Origin: an uncultured Muribaculaceae bacterium | Lineage (GTDB): Bacteria; Bacteroidota; Bacteroidia; Bacteroidales; Muribaculaceae | Reading direction: 5' to 3' | Length of the DNA: 64,000 nucleotides | Assembly: GCA_947525975.1 (NCBI GenBank) | Contig: CANNVE010000011.1 | Location: forward strand, 24,440 to 88,439 | In this document: in pieces, positions 37,108 through 46,056 of the stretch | Layout of the letters: the number at the start of each line of letters is the position of its first letter | Position numbering within the stretch: position 1 is the first letter of the stretch | Position numbers and translations under genes: made by a program | The notes under the pieces: model-generated | The model's database searches: none | What the model was told of the DNA's origin: nothing | What the model saw: the letters and a program-made list of their open reading frames with translations, nothing else

Positions 37108-38757
37108 TTAGGGGGTGTTTTTGGGGGTTAGGCGCATAAGGAGGGTGGGGCGGCGCGTGTCGACCGAGCGCTTTACGAGGGTGTCGGCCTCGATGTCAGC
37201 GTCGGGGTACATGGCTTGCACCGCGTCGAGGTCTTCGGGAGGGGCCAGTACGGTGATCGGTCCCTCTATGCCGGGCTCCAAGCGTCGCAGGCGGTCGCCG
37301 ACGTAGAAGTTGAGGGTGTAGTAGCGGATGAGGGAGTCGTAGCCTATGTGGGAGTATACAGTCTCGCCATAAGATATGTCTTTGACTCTGCGCACGGCTT
37401 CCATGTCGGTCTTCGCGTTGAGCGCCATCGGCATTATGGCCGATGCGAAGCAGAAATACAGCGCGAGCACGGCGGCCGATGCGCTCAGGGTGTGGCTGGC
37501 TTTGTCGCGCTTTATCCAGTAAAGGCCGGCGAAGAAGGGAACGAGAGCAAGCGGATAGCGCCACCATGGCATTGGCTGCAGCGGCACCTTGCCTATGCCT
37601 GTGAATTGCGCGCAGATGGCTATGATCGGCGCTATAAGGCAGATGGCGAGGATGATGCGGTTGAAGATGGCCATGGCCCTTGATGCGTCATAAGCCATGA
37701 GTAGCCGTCCTATGCCATAGGCCAAGAACGGATACATAGGCAGGAGGTATACGCTGCGCTTGCTGGCCGGAATGCAATAGAAAATGAATATCACCAGGCT
37801 GACGGTAAGGGCAAATGCCGGAGCGTCGGGACCTGACCTGAATTTGCGCCACATTGACTTGACCGATAATCCTCGGGCTTTGCGCCAAGGTTTAGAGGCG
37901 ATCCATGAGATGGCGATGAATATGACGGCGAGAGTCCAGGGCACAAGGCCTGAAATGATGGTGACCACGTTGTAGGGCCAGGGATTGAGATGGCTGTCAT
38001 ATCCCATGTTGCCCGTGAGCCGGCCTATGTTTTCCTCATATGCGAGCGCCATGAATCCATCGCCGCCGATCTTGTAGGCTTGCCAATACCATAGCGCCGG
38101 GAGCACCATGGAGAGGATGCACACAAGCGTCAGCCATGCGAGCGAACGCCAGAAGTTATCGCCTCTGAGCAGGCAGAAAATGCCCATGGCAAGGCAGGGG
38201 AGCAGGGTGCCCACCGGGCCTTTGGTGAGGGCCGCGCCGCTAAGCAGCAGCGAAATCCACAGCAGGCGCAGCGGCTGCAGGCCTTCGCGGCTGCGCCATT
38301 CAAACATTTGATATAGAGCGAGGCACATGCAGGCTGTCAGCACCATATCGACGCGGCAGGCCACAGCGGCCCTGAACACCTCGAACGATGTGATCGTGAT
38401 CACGGCCATGAGCATGGCCAGATCTTGAAGCCCATGGCGCGATGCCCATCTGTATCCGCCCATGATCATGGCTATGGCTCCCAGGGCTGAAGGCAGCCTC
38501 GAAAGATAGGCATTGACCTCTCCGCCATTGAATATCCATGAGAAAATGGCTATCAGCCATGCCAGGAAAGGCGGTTTGTAGGGGATGTCGGCGCCGTAAG
38601 AGACAGGGAGTATCCAGTTGCCCGATTGCAGCATGGACATGGCCACGATCGCCTCGCGTGGCTCGCCCTTGGTGTTGAATACGGTCTGTCCGAGCCACGG
38701 CAGCAGCAATAGGGCCAGCATGATAAGCAGCAGCCAGCGAGCGTGTTTATTCTCCAT
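37108..38757 (-). CDS. GT39/ArnT-like membrane glycosyltransferase
   Basis: The 549-residue polytopic protein shows the PMT/ArnT start: a first helix followed by the periplasmic KGEPREA motif holding the catalytic acid, then ADIPYKPPFLAWLI. About eleven membrane helices occupy residues 1-430 and a soluble domain of about 110 residues follows. Enzymes of this group move a sugar from a polyprenyl phosphate carrier to lipid A, protein or glycan outside the membrane; the substrate cannot be told here. It is 12 bases downstream of the small membrane protein gene. Confidence 0.85.
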   Translation of the reverse strand: MENKHARWLLLIMLALLLLPWLGQTVFNTKGEPREAIVAMSMLQSGNWILPVSYGADIPYKPPFLAWLIAIFSWIFNGGEVNAYLSRLPSALGAIAMIMGGYRWASRHGLQDLAMLMAVITITSFEVFRAAVACRVDMVLTACMCLALYQMFEWRSREGLQPLRLLWISLLLSGAALTKGPVGTLLPCLAMGIFCLLRGDNFWRSLAWLTLVCILSMVLPALWYWQAYKIGGDGFMALAYEENIGRLTGNMGYDSHLNPWPYNVVTIISGLVPWTLAVIFIAISWIASKPWRKARGLSVKSMWRKFRSGPDAPAFALTVSLVIFIFYCIPASKRSVYLLPMYPFLAYGIGRLLMAYDASRAMAIFNRIILAICLIAPIIAICAQFTGIGKVPLQPMPWWRYPLALVPFFAGLYWIKRDKASHTLSASAAVLALYFCFASAIMPMALNAKTDMEAVRRVKDISYGETVYSHIGYDSLIRYYTLNFYVGDRLRRLEPGIEGPITVLAPPEDLDAVQAMYPDADIEADTLVKRSVDTRRPTLLMRLTPKNTP

Positions 38758-38769
38758 CTCAGGTCTCGG

Positions 38770-39132
38770 TTATTTCTTTTTCTGTACCCGTGGTATCATG
38801 ATCGATGTGTAGATCTGTATGGCTCCGCCGGCGAGGGTGAATGCCAAGGTGTCGCGCACCGGGTTGTGGGGAGGATAGAATAGGAAAAAGGCGCCTACGC
38901 AGAAGAATATCGAGGCCCATGCCTCGATGCGCACCAGGCGCTTCACTCGGGCGTTTGTGCCTCTGTAGGGCGAGAACACGCGCCCTATGAGAGTCAGGGC
39001 TGCTCCGCAGGCGTAGATGTATCTGAAAGCGGGATTCTGCACTGACATGGTCAGCAGCGGAATGGCTATGCCTGCCACAATCAGCAGCATGCCTGTGATG
39101 ACCAGCGCCATCATTATCTTGTCTTTAGTCAT
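38770..39132 (-). CDS. Small four-helix membrane protein of unknown function
   Basis: The 120-residue protein has four predicted membrane helices (about 7-29, 37-51, 69-86, 93-111) and a basic loop (RGTNARVKRLVRIEAWA). It resembles hypothetical proteins found beside ftsB/divIC and glycosyltransferase genes in Bacteroidales. No catalytic motif is evident. Confidence 0.7.
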   Translation of the reverse strand: MTKDKIMMALVITGMLLIVAGIAIPLLTMSVQNPAFRYIYACGAALTLIGRVFSPYRGTNARVKRLVRIEAWASIFFCVGAFFLFYPPHNPVRDTLAFTLAGGAIQIYTSIMIPRVQKKK

Positions 39133-39189
39133 AATCTTAGGGGGTTAGTTGACGGCATCCGGCTGTAGATGACCGGATGAGGGCGAGAC

Positions 39190-39480
39190 TCACTCGAATA
39201 CGTATACGTCTTCGCCTTGGCGCACCATGTTGTATTGCTCGCGCACCACCCTTTCCATTGCTTCGGGGTCATGCGAAAGCTGGCGGTTGAGCAGTTGGTA
39301 GCGCTCAAGGGTGTCATTGGCCAGGGCGATCTCATATTGCAGGCTGTCGACGGTGCGGCTGTATTCCATGTATCTGAACACGGAATTATCCTGCAGGAAG
39401 AGCATGTAGGCCAAAAACATGATGACGCATGCGGCTACGATGGAGAAGTATCGGCGCGTCCAGTGCCAGAGGTCTTTCAT
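39190..39480 (-). CDS. FtsB/DivIC-type septum formation initiator
   Basis: The 96-residue bitopic protein has a short cytoplasmic start, a membrane helix (about 12-30), a coiled coil (YSRTVDSLQYEIALANDTLERY) and a C-terminal RVVREQYNMVRQGEDVYVFE that fits the family end. It would join FtsL and FtsQ in the divisome. It starts 7 bases after the U32 stop codon. Confidence 0.85.
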   Translation of the reverse strand: MKDLWHWTRRYFSIVAACVIMFLAYMLFLQDNSVFRYMEYSRTVDSLQYEIALANDTLERYQLLNRQLSHDPEAMERVVREQYNMVRQGEDVYVFE

Positions 39481-39487
39481 TTCAGTG

Positions 39488-40735
39488 TCAGTCGGTTTGA
39501 GTTTTTTCCCAAAGATACATGCGGTCGCTGGGGCGTATCTTCCCGGGCACTTTTATTGAGAAACTTTGGCCTTTGACGGCCTTCGCCACCGGTTTGCAGT
39601 CGACCTGTATCTCTTCGATGGTGAGGAATATGGCTCCGGTGGTCGGGCCGGAGATTATCACCTCGTCGCCTACGCTCAGGGTGCCGGCTTCGAGCATAAA
39701 TTCGGCTACGCCAAGTTTTGAGAATGTCTTTACGCCTTTGGCTATGTATTTCTTCACGCGGGTGGCCGATGATCCGTACTTCGACGACCATTCGCCGAGG
39801 CGTTGGCCCAGATAGTATCCGTCCCAGAAGCCTCGGTTGAATACCTTGGCCAGGTCTTCGTCCCACTGCCTGGCTTTCTCGTCGGTGTATGTGCCGTCGG
39901 CGATAGCCTCAAGGGCTTGCGAATATGCGCGCACGGTGTTGTACACGTACTCCGGACCTCTGGCGCGTCCCTCGATCTTGAAGACAGTGACTCCGGCATC
40001 GACCATGCGGTCAAGGAAGTGTATGGTCTTAAGGTCTTTGGGCGACATGATGTATTTGTTGTCGATGGCCAGCTGTTCTCCGGTCTCGTTGTCGGTCACC
40101 GTGTAGCTTCGGCGGCATATCTGAGTGCATTCGCCCCGGTTGGCCGATGAGTTCATTTCGTGCAGGCTCAGGTAGCACTTGCCGGATACGGCCATGCACA
40201 ATGCTCCGTGGCAGAACATCTCGATGCGCACCGGCTTTCCGGCCGGGCCGGTGATGTTTTCGGCCTCTATGGTCTGGCTTATGGCCTTCACCTGGTCGAG
40301 CGACAGCTCGCGAGCCAGGACGCAGACATCGGCCCATTGGGCGTAGAATCGCAGCGCTTCGGTGTTGGTGATGTTGCACTGGGTGGAGATATGCACCTCC
40401 ACGCCCACCTTGCGGGCATAGGATATTGCCGCGATGTCGCTGGCTATGATGGCCGAAATGCCGCTTTCGCGGGCTGCGTCGATTATGGCATGGCACTTCT
40501 CGATGTCGCTGTCGTAAAGCACAGTGTTGACAGTGAGGTATGTGCGCACTCCGGCCTCTTTGCATCTGGCGGCTATGGCCCGCAGGTCGTCGAGCGAGAA
40601 GTTGGCGCTTGACTTTGACCTCATGTTCAAGCCTTGCACGCCGAAATATACCGCATCTGCGCCGGCGTCAATTGCCGCCTGCAGGGAATCATAAGAGCCC
40701 ACGGGGGCCATTATTTCAAAGTCTTTGCGCTGCAT
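39488..40735 (-). CDS. U32 family protein, probable tRNA/rRNA hydroxylation factor (TrhP-like)
   Basis: I choose the ATG at 40735 (415 residues), since MQRKDFEIMAPVGSYDSLQAAIDAG (given as two parts: start and APVGSYDSL) matches the usual U32 N-terminus. A TIM-barrel follows, with ADAVYFGVQGLNMRS, a four-Cys cluster set (CHGALCMAVSGKCYLS and CTQICRRSY) and FKIEGRARGPEYV. A C-terminal beta-barrel holds VGDEVIISGPTTG. TrhP-type proteins form 5-hydroxyuridine in tRNA with prephenate; RlhA acts on 23S rRNA, so the exact substrate is uncertain. Confidence 0.85.
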   Translation of the reverse strand: MQRKDFEIMAPVGSYDSLQAAIDAGADAVYFGVQGLNMRSKSSANFSLDDLRAIAARCKEAGVRTYLTVNTVLYDSDIEKCHAIIDAARESGISAIIASDIAAISYARKVGVEVHISTQCNITNTEALRFYAQWADVCVLARELSLDQVKAISQTIEAENITGPAGKPVRIEMFCHGALCMAVSGKCYLSLHEMNSSANRGECTQICRRSYTVTDNETGEQLAIDNKYIMSPKDLKTIHFLDRMVDAGVTVFKIEGRARGPEYVYNTVRAYSQALEAIADGTYTDEKARQWDEDLAKVFNRGFWDGYYLGQRLGEWSSKYGSSATRVKKYIAKGVKTFSKLGVAEFMLEAGTLSVGDEVIISGPTTGAIFLTIEEIQVDCKPVAKAVKGQSFSIKVPGKIRPSDRMYLWEKTQTD

Positions 40736-40750
40736 AATTATACATAAAAT

Positions 40751-40782
40751 CATCCCTGCTGCCCTTGGGAGGCTCAGGGATG
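40751..40782 (-). terminator. Terminator after secG
   Basis: CATCCCTG at 40775-40782 (read on the minus strand) pairs with CAGGGATG at 40751-40758, with further GCC/GGC pairing inside. In the minus direction ATTTTATG follows. It lies 30 bases beyond the secG stop and just before the U32 start. Confidence 0.7.
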
Positions 40783-40811
40783 AGATTCGTTATCGTTTAT
40801 ATAACAGTGTC

Positions 40812-41165
40812 TTAGTTCGCTTCGGCAGGAGCCTCTGTGGCAGCGGGAGCGGCCTCAGCGGCGGGAGCCTGGGTGTCAAACTGATTGGCGGCGGGAGCGG
40901 CGGGGAGCTCAGTCTGCTGTGTGCGGAGGCGTGTAGTGGCCGACGGGGTAGTGTAGGCTGAAAGGATTGAGCAGAGCACCAGCAGGCCTACGAGCCACCA
41001 TGTGGCTTTTTCCAGGAATGTATTGGTCTGGCGAACGCCCATCACAGCGTTGGCTCCGCCGAACTGCGAAGACAGGCCGCCGCCTTTTGATTTCTGGATG
41101 AGGACAATGCCAATGAGCAGGATGGCGAGGATCACTGTGAAAATGATGACTAAATTATGAATCAT
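40812..41165 (-). CDS. secG: Preprotein translocase subunit SecG
   Basis: The 117-residue protein has two membrane helices, the first ending in IGIVLIQKSKGGGLSSQFGG, the SecG signature, and the second TWWLVGLLVLCSILSAY. A Pro/Ala/Thr-rich C-terminal tail of about 45 residues is added, as in other Bacteroidetes. It belongs to the inner-membrane SecYEG channel. It follows the TPR-like and LptE genes on the same strand. Confidence 0.92.
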   Translation of the reverse strand: MIHNLVIIFTVILAILLIGIVLIQKSKGGGLSSQFGGANAVMGVRQTNTFLEKATWWLVGLLVLCSILSAYTTPSATTRLRTQQTELPAAPAANQFDTQAPAAEAAPAATEAPAEAN

Positions 41166-41242
41166 GTCGATTTAATTGATGAGAGTTATCTGTTTTGTTT
41201 GGTTTATCGATTATGTATCCGTCGTATGGGAAAAAAAGGCGT

Positions 41243-41995
41243 TCAACTCTGCCCGGAAGCCTCCTTCAGCCGCTGGTTTGCCACTAATTTCCGCAAGAAA
41301 CGTATTTGGTCTGCAAAGTAAACACTTTTTTCCGGATATTTCAAACTTAAATTATTAATAATTTCTAAAGCACGGCCATAACGACGTTGTTTTATGTAGA
41401 TTTTGGCCAAACTTTCCATCAGCGAAGGCTCTTCGTGGCTTTCGGCGGGTTTTTCAGCCTCATCTTCGGCCATAGGCGTGGCAGGCTCCGTATCGTGCTC
41501 CTCTGCAATCGCCGGGTATGCCTCCGGCTCGGGAGATGGCATCAGTTCGGGCGGCAGCGCCAGAGGGTCGGCGGGGTCGAGGGGGGCATCGGTGTCCTGG
41601 AAATAATCGGGGGCCACCGGGTTGAATATAAGCTTTTCGAGCAAGGCGTCTTCTTCGGGCGATGCGTGGCCGTATGTCTCGATGAAGACGCTAATGGCGT
41701 CTTGCGTGGTCTTTTGCTTAGGGAGGTCGAGAGGCGGATACATAGTGGCCCAGTCCTGGCCGGATAGATCGGCGAGGTCTGACATGGCTATGCGGTCGGC
41801 ACAGCCCAGAGCCACGGCGCGAATCAGGCTCTCTCGCTCACGTGGAGAGGCATCGGGCGCCCCTGCATGCAGGCACATGGCGGCGGGGAGCACACAAGTG
41901 GGATGCTCCTTAAGCGTCTCCAGCGCGAGTGCGGCCGATGGAGTCTCTCTTCCGGCGAGGATGTCTTGCAATTGACTGGGATTAATCGATGCCAT
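41243..41995 (-). CDS. TPR-like protein of the LptE-SecG cluster
   Basis: I choose the ATG at 41995 (250 residues), since the frame upstream is low-complexity. The N-terminal 150 residues are helical and polar. An acidic Pro/Glu-rich linker follows (about 135-185), then one helix pair MESLAKIYIKQRRYGRALEIINNL with the look of a tetratricopeptide unit. It has no signal peptide. Its position between lptE and secG is a familiar Bacteroidales arrangement. Function is unknown. Confidence 0.75.
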   Translation of the reverse strand: MASINPSQLQDILAGRETPSAALALETLKEHPTCVLPAAMCLHAGAPDASPRERESLIRAVALGCADRIAMSDLADLSGQDWATMYPPLDLPKQKTTQDAISVFIETYGHASPEEDALLEKLIFNPVAPDYFQDTDAPLDPADPLALPPELMPSPEPEAYPAIAEEHDTEPATPMAEDEAEKPAESHEEPSLMESLAKIYIKQRRYGRALEIINNLSLKYPEKSVYFADQIRFLRKLVANQRLKEASGQS

Positions 41996-42093
41996 GTAGG
42001 TGGGTTTTATGCGGGTTGGCTGCGCGGTAGTTGCTGTACGGTCGTTGCTTGCAACGACCACTCAACGAAACTGCCTTGGCCTGGATATTTTGA

Positions 42094-42606
42094 TTACCAA
42101 TCTCCGAGGGTGGCGTTGAAGATGAGGTCGACGAGCTCTTTGCTGATTTGTTGGCATAATTCGTCCTGCACGTCGGTGAGCATTTCCGAGGCGGGGAAGT
42201 TACGGTATGCGCTGAAGCTTTGGTCTTTCGATTTTCCGTCTTCCTTGTTGTCTATGTATTTCACTCTCACGGTGATCGTGAGTCGGGTCTCTGATGCCCA
42301 GGCGTTCTCGGTCACAGCCTGTGGCGAGAGCTGGTATCCGGTGATCTCGCCTTCGATCTCTATGTCGGCGTTGTTCTCCACTATCTTCAGGCGCGTGTTT
42401 CGGGCCACGTAGTCGAGAAGTTCGTTTTCGAATGTCTGCTGCAGCGGAGGATATACGAGTGCGGCTCTGATGGGGAAGTCAGAGATCGAGATAGTCTTGT
42501 ATACGTTGTAGTCGATGGAGGCTCCGTTGAGGGTGTAGCTGATGCGGCACGATGATATCGCGCACATCATCAGCAGTGATAACACTATGGTTCTAATCCA
42601 GGCCAT
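42094..42606 (-). CDS. lptE: LptE-type outer membrane LPS assembly lipoprotein
   Basis: The start at 42606 gives 170 residues with a lipoprotein signal peptide (SLLMMCAISSC, Cys about 20). The mature part has the Bacteroidetes LptE pattern: ISYTLNGASIDYNVYKTISI, LEFENELLDYVARNTRLKIV-like segment, and EGEITGYQLSPQAV. It would plug LptD and help insert LPS. The start codon lies inside the end of the sigma-54 activator gene (14-base overlap), so the two are coupled. Confidence 0.85.
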   Translation of the reverse strand: MAWIRTIVLSLLMMCAISSCRISYTLNGASIDYNVYKTISISDFPIRAALVYPPLQQTFENELLDYVARNTRLKIVENNADIEIEGEITGYQLSPQAVTENAWASETRLTITVRVKYIDNKEDGKSKDQSFSAYRNFPASEMLTDVQDELCQQISKELVDLIFNATLGDW

Positions 42607-43831
42607 ATTCTTTAATTTTGCGGTAAAGGGTGCGCTCGCTGATGTTGAGTTCCTTGGCGGCAACTTTGCGGCGTCCGTCGTTTCGTGCAAGGGCGTCGGA
42701 AATTAGCGCCCGCTCGGTTTCCTCGATTGTCGACGGAGCCGGCGCTGAAGGCTGGCGTGAGCTGATGTCGCTCGCGTCGACGTCTATCACCGACGGGTGC
42801 TGAGGCAGCGACGGCTGGGGGTGGTCGATCTTGACCAGCGATGTCGGGAATTTGTGGGGCTGGGGCATCTCGCCGCGCGAGTCGAGGCTGTTGAGTCGCT
42901 CGCGAAGCTCGGATATCTCTCCCTGCAGGCGGAAAATCAAGTTGAAGAGCATCTCACGCTCTTGGGCGTAAGCGTTGGGATTCTGCCTTACTGCCGGAGC
43001 AGCCGATGACATCGACGGGGCGTCGGCGGGCAGATACGATGCCATCACCGGGGCGTTGATCTCGCTTCCGGCTTCGAACAGGGCCATTTGCTCCACCACG
43101 TTCTTGAGCTGGCGCACATTGCCGGGCCATCTGTAGGCCATGAGCAGGCGCTTCGCGTCGTCGGCGAGCGATATGGCGGGAGTGCGGTATTTCTCGGCGA
43201 AGTCGGCCGCGAATTTCCTTGCGAGCAGCTGTATGTCCTGTCCGCGGTCGCGCAGCGGCGGAATCGATATCTGCACGGTCGACAGGCGATAGAAGAGGTC
43301 TTCTCTGAATCGCCCCTCGGCCACGGCCTTGGCCATGTCTACGTTGGTGGCGGCCACGATGCGTATGTTGGTGCGCTGCACGGTCGATGATCCTACTTTC
43401 AGGAATTCGCCTGATTCGAGCACCCTGAGCAGGCGCGCCTGGGTGGTGAGCGGCAGCTCGGCCACCTCGTCGAGGAAGATGGTGCCTCCGTCGGCTTCTT
43501 CAAAGTATCCTTTGCGTGAGGCCACGGCTCCGGTGAATGATCCCTTCTCGTGGCCGAAGAGCTCGGAGTCGATCGTGCCTTCAGGGATGGCGCCGCAGTT
43601 CACGGCTATGTATTTCGAATGCTTTCGCGAGCTGTATTGGTGTATGATCTGCGGAAAAAATTCCTTGCCGGTGCCGCTTTCTCCAATGATGAGCACCGAC
43701 AGGTCGATGGGAGCGACCATGATGGCCCTCTCCACCGCCTGTATGAGCGCAGGGGTGTTGCCCACTATGCCAAGTCGCAGCTTGGCCTGCTTGGCTTGTG
43801 AGGATATGTTGACGGGAGTGGTCTCTTGCAT
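42593..43831 (-). CDS. Sigma-54-dependent activator without receiver domain
   Basis: From the ATG at 43831 (412 residues; 43852 is also possible) a short N-terminal part leads into the AAA+ domain: GESGTGKE (Walker A), ELFGHEKGSFTGA (sigma-54 contact loop), GGTIFLDEVAEL (Walker B), FREDLFYRL and YRWPGNVRQLKN. A coiled linker (about 310-370) precedes a Fis-type helix-turn-helix (RKVAAKELNISERTLYRKIKEY). There is no receiver or GAF domain, so control must come through another route. It activates RpoN promoters; targets are unknown. LptE is co-transcribed. Confidence 0.9.
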   Translation of the reverse strand: MQETTPVNISSQAKQAKLRLGIVGNTPALIQAVERAIMVAPIDLSVLIIGESGTGKEFFPQIIHQYSSRKHSKYIAVNCGAIPEGTIDSELFGHEKGSFTGAVASRKGYFEEADGGTIFLDEVAELPLTTQARLLRVLESGEFLKVGSSTVQRTNIRIVAATNVDMAKAVAEGRFREDLFYRLSTVQISIPPLRDRGQDIQLLARKFAADFAEKYRTPAISLADDAKRLLMAYRWPGNVRQLKNVVEQMALFEAGSEINAPVMASYLPADAPSMSSAAPAVRQNPNAYAQEREMLFNLIFRLQGEISELRERLNSLDSRGEMPQPHKFPTSLVKIDHPQPSLPQHPSVIDVDASDISSRQPSAPAPSTIEETERALISDALARNDGRRKVAAKELNISERTLYRKIKEYGLD

Positions 43832-43853
43832 CGCTAAAAGGGGAATATTCACG

Positions 43854-43861
43854 CAAAGTTA
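43854..43861 (-). promoter_or_regulatory. Possible -7 element for the sigma-54 activator gene
   Basis: The minus strand reads TAACTTTG, matching TAnnTTTG, 22 bases before the ATG at 43831. A -33 partner at the right distance was not found. Confidence 0.45.
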
Positions 43862-43944
43862 CGAAATTTTTTCCAATAATTGTCGATTTGCGTGCAATCC
43901 GTTGCCGCCAAAGTTTGCATAAGGCGTTTTAAGCGCCTGCATGG

Positions 43945-43980
43945 CGAAAAAAAGCAGGCTCTCCGGGTGCGGAGGCCTGC
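43945..43980 (-). terminator. Terminator of the sugar transporter gene
   Basis: An 11-bp stem with one bulge (43970-43980 with 43954-43965) is followed on the minus strand by seven T. It lies 27 bases after the transporter stop codon. Confidence 0.85.
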
Positions 43981-44006
43981 CTTGTATAGGTTGACAAGAT
44001 GGATTA

Positions 44007-45338
44007 TCAGAGGTCGCGGGCGTCGAAAGGCTCTTCCTCTACGGGGATGTCGGTGTTGACATTCTTTGATCCGCTGAATGAGTAGAAGAGGATGTATGCC
44101 AGCATGGCCACAACAAGCCAGTAAGAGTTGACGTATCCGAAGTTGCGGCCGATCCAGTCCTGGATGTAGGGCATGATGCCGCCGCCGACTACCATGGTCA
44201 TGAACAGGCCTGATGCCTTGGCTGTGTATTTGCCGAGTCCTTCAACGGCAAGGTTGAAGATGCCGCCCCACATCACGGATGTGCAGAGGCCGCAGAGGAA
44301 GAGGAAGAGGCACTTCATGGGCACTTCGCCGCTGGTGATGTTGAGGAAGTCAATCTGCGGAGAGCGGAATGTGATGTCGGCGGGAAGCAGGATGGCTATA
44401 AGCACAAGGATGATGCCCACGGAAGACACTGTCACCATCTGGGCGCGGGTGGAAACCTTGCCGCTGATGATGGAGCTGAGGAATCGGCCAATGAGCATCA
44501 TGAGCCAATACAGGGCAGCGAGTGAGCCGGCCACTGCTGCAGCGCCTTCGAAATTCTCGCGGCTGATCCATGCGTTGAGCTCGCCGGGGATGCCGATCTC
44601 GATGCCCACGTAGAAGAAGATGGCTACCACGCCAAGGGTGCAGTGGCGGAATGCCAGGGGAGAGTGCTCATACTTCACCTTGGAAAGGTTGCGCTGAGGC
44701 TCCTGGATCTTGACAAACGAGATGATGAAGAAAGCGGCCACGAAGATTACGATGCCGGTGAGCACCAGAGGAGCCACCGAAACCATCGTTGTCTCTTTTG
44801 TGAGGGTGCCTACGAGCACGCCCACGAGCAGCGGGGTCATGGTTCCTGAGAGTGAGTTGAGGGCGCCGCCGGTCTGGATGAGCTGGTTGCCCTTGTTGCC
44901 GCCGCCGCCGAGAAGGTTGAGCATAGGGTTGACCACGGTGTTGAGCATGCACACGCAGAAACCGCAGACGAGGGCGCCGAGCAGATAGATGAAGAGGTTG
45001 AGGGTGGTGGGCGTCTCGCCGTCGATCACAACTACGTCGTTGCCGAAGTAGGCCGAGGCGAGCTGGATGGCGAGGCCGATGGCGCCGACAGCCAGGGCTA
45101 TGAGGGCTGTCTTCTTGTAGCCGTATTTGATGAGCATGTTGCCGGCGGGGATGCCCATGAACAGGTATGCGGTGAAGTTCATGAGGTTGCCGGCCATGCC
45201 TGCCCATTCATAGCGGAAGCCCCAGATGTTGCCGAAGGGCGCCGCCATGTTGGTCACGAACGAAATCATCGCGAAGATAAAGAACATCGTGATGATCGCA
45301 ACGATGTTGGTTTTCGCTTTTGTCGCTTTGCTTTCCAT
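44007..45338 (-). CDS. FucP/GluP-like sugar MFS transporter
   Basis: The 443-residue protein has twelve membrane helices and the pattern of the fucose/glucose-galactose proton symporters: NLMNFTAYLFMGIPAGNMLIKYGYKKT in loop 2-3 (split here as FMGIPAGNML), LLGGGGNKGNQLIQTGGALNSL and YVGIEIGIPGELNAW, then GLGKYTAKASGLFMTMVVGGGIMPYIQ near helix 11 (GLGKYTAKASGL). It imports a hexose or 6-deoxyhexose with protons. The exact sugar is not clear. Confidence 0.88.
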   Translation of the reverse strand: MESKATKAKTNIVAIITMFFIFAMISFVTNMAAPFGNIWGFRYEWAGMAGNLMNFTAYLFMGIPAGNMLIKYGYKKTALIALAVGAIGLAIQLASAYFGNDVVVIDGETPTTLNLFIYLLGALVCGFCVCMLNTVVNPMLNLLGGGGNKGNQLIQTGGALNSLSGTMTPLLVGVLVGTLTKETTMVSVAPLVLTGIVIFVAAFFIISFVKIQEPQRNLSKVKYEHSPLAFRHCTLGVVAIFFYVGIEIGIPGELNAWISRENFEGAAAVAGSLAALYWLMMLIGRFLSSIISGKVSTRAQMVTVSSVGIILVLIAILLPADITFRSPQIDFLNITSGEVPMKCLFLFLCGLCTSVMWGGIFNLAVEGLGKYTAKASGLFMTMVVGGGIMPYIQDWIGRNFGYVNSYWLVVAMLAYILFYSFSGSKNVNTDIPVEEEPFDARDL

Positions 45339-45387
45339 TGTGGATTAGTTTTTAGGATTTTGTTATTTATATGGTTTGTATTCTTTT

Positions 45388-46056
45388 TCAGTATTCGCGT
45401 TCGCCGAATATGGCTGTGCCTATGCGCACGAGGTTGGCTCCGCACTCTATGGCCAAAGGATAGTCATGGCTCATGCCCATCGACACTATGTCAAAGCCAG
45501 TAAGCCCCGGTGCTGTGGCAAGGATGGAGCGGCGGCATGCCGCGATAGCCTCGAAATCCCTGCGCACCCTGTCGATATCGTCGGTGTTTGACGCCATGCC
45601 CATAATGCCCCGGAAATTGACAGCCGTGTATGCTTCGTGGCGGCCTTCGGCGAAGAATGCCACCAGCTCTTCGGGGAGGAATCCGAATTTAGTCTCCTCG
45701 CGTGCCACATGCACCTGCATGAGCACATTTGCCTTGAGGCCGGCGCGCCAGGCTTCGTCGTCGATCACGCGAAGCAGACGCTCGGTGTCGACGCTTTCTA
45801 TCATGGCCACCTTGTCGATGATGGAGCGCACCTTGTTGGTCTGCAGGTGACCTATGAAGTGCCAACGCACGTCGTCGGGCATGAGCGGCGCTTTCTGCAG
45901 CAATTCCTGCTGCCTGCTCTCGCCAAACAGTCGCTGCCCGGCATCGTATGCCTCGCGCAGCGCCTCCACGGGATGGAATTTTGATACGGCCACCATCTCC
46001 ACGCCTTGGGGTAGGGTGGAGAGGATTGACTCGATGTTCCGGGCTATGCCGCTCAT
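45388..46056 (-). CDS. YggS-family PLP-binding protein
   Basis: The 222-residue protein matches the PLP homeostasis family: MVAVSKFHPVEALREAYDAG contains the PLP Lys, then FGESRQQELLQK, WHFIGHLQTNK, and SMGMSHDYPLAIECGANLVRIGTAIFG at the end (SMGMSHDYPLAI binds the phosphate). It carries PLP in the cytoplasm without catalysing a known reaction. It overlaps the DUF4494 gene by four bases (ATGA). Confidence 0.93.
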   Translation of the reverse strand: MSGIARNIESILSTLPQGVEMVAVSKFHPVEALREAYDAGQRLFGESRQQELLQKAPLMPDDVRWHFIGHLQTNKVRSIIDKVAMIESVDTERLLRVIDDEAWRAGLKANVLMQVHVAREETKFGFLPEELVAFFAEGRHEAYTAVNFRGIMGMASNTDDIDRVRRDFEAIAACRRSILATAPGLTGFDIVSMGMSHDYPLAIECGANLVRIGTAIFGEREY

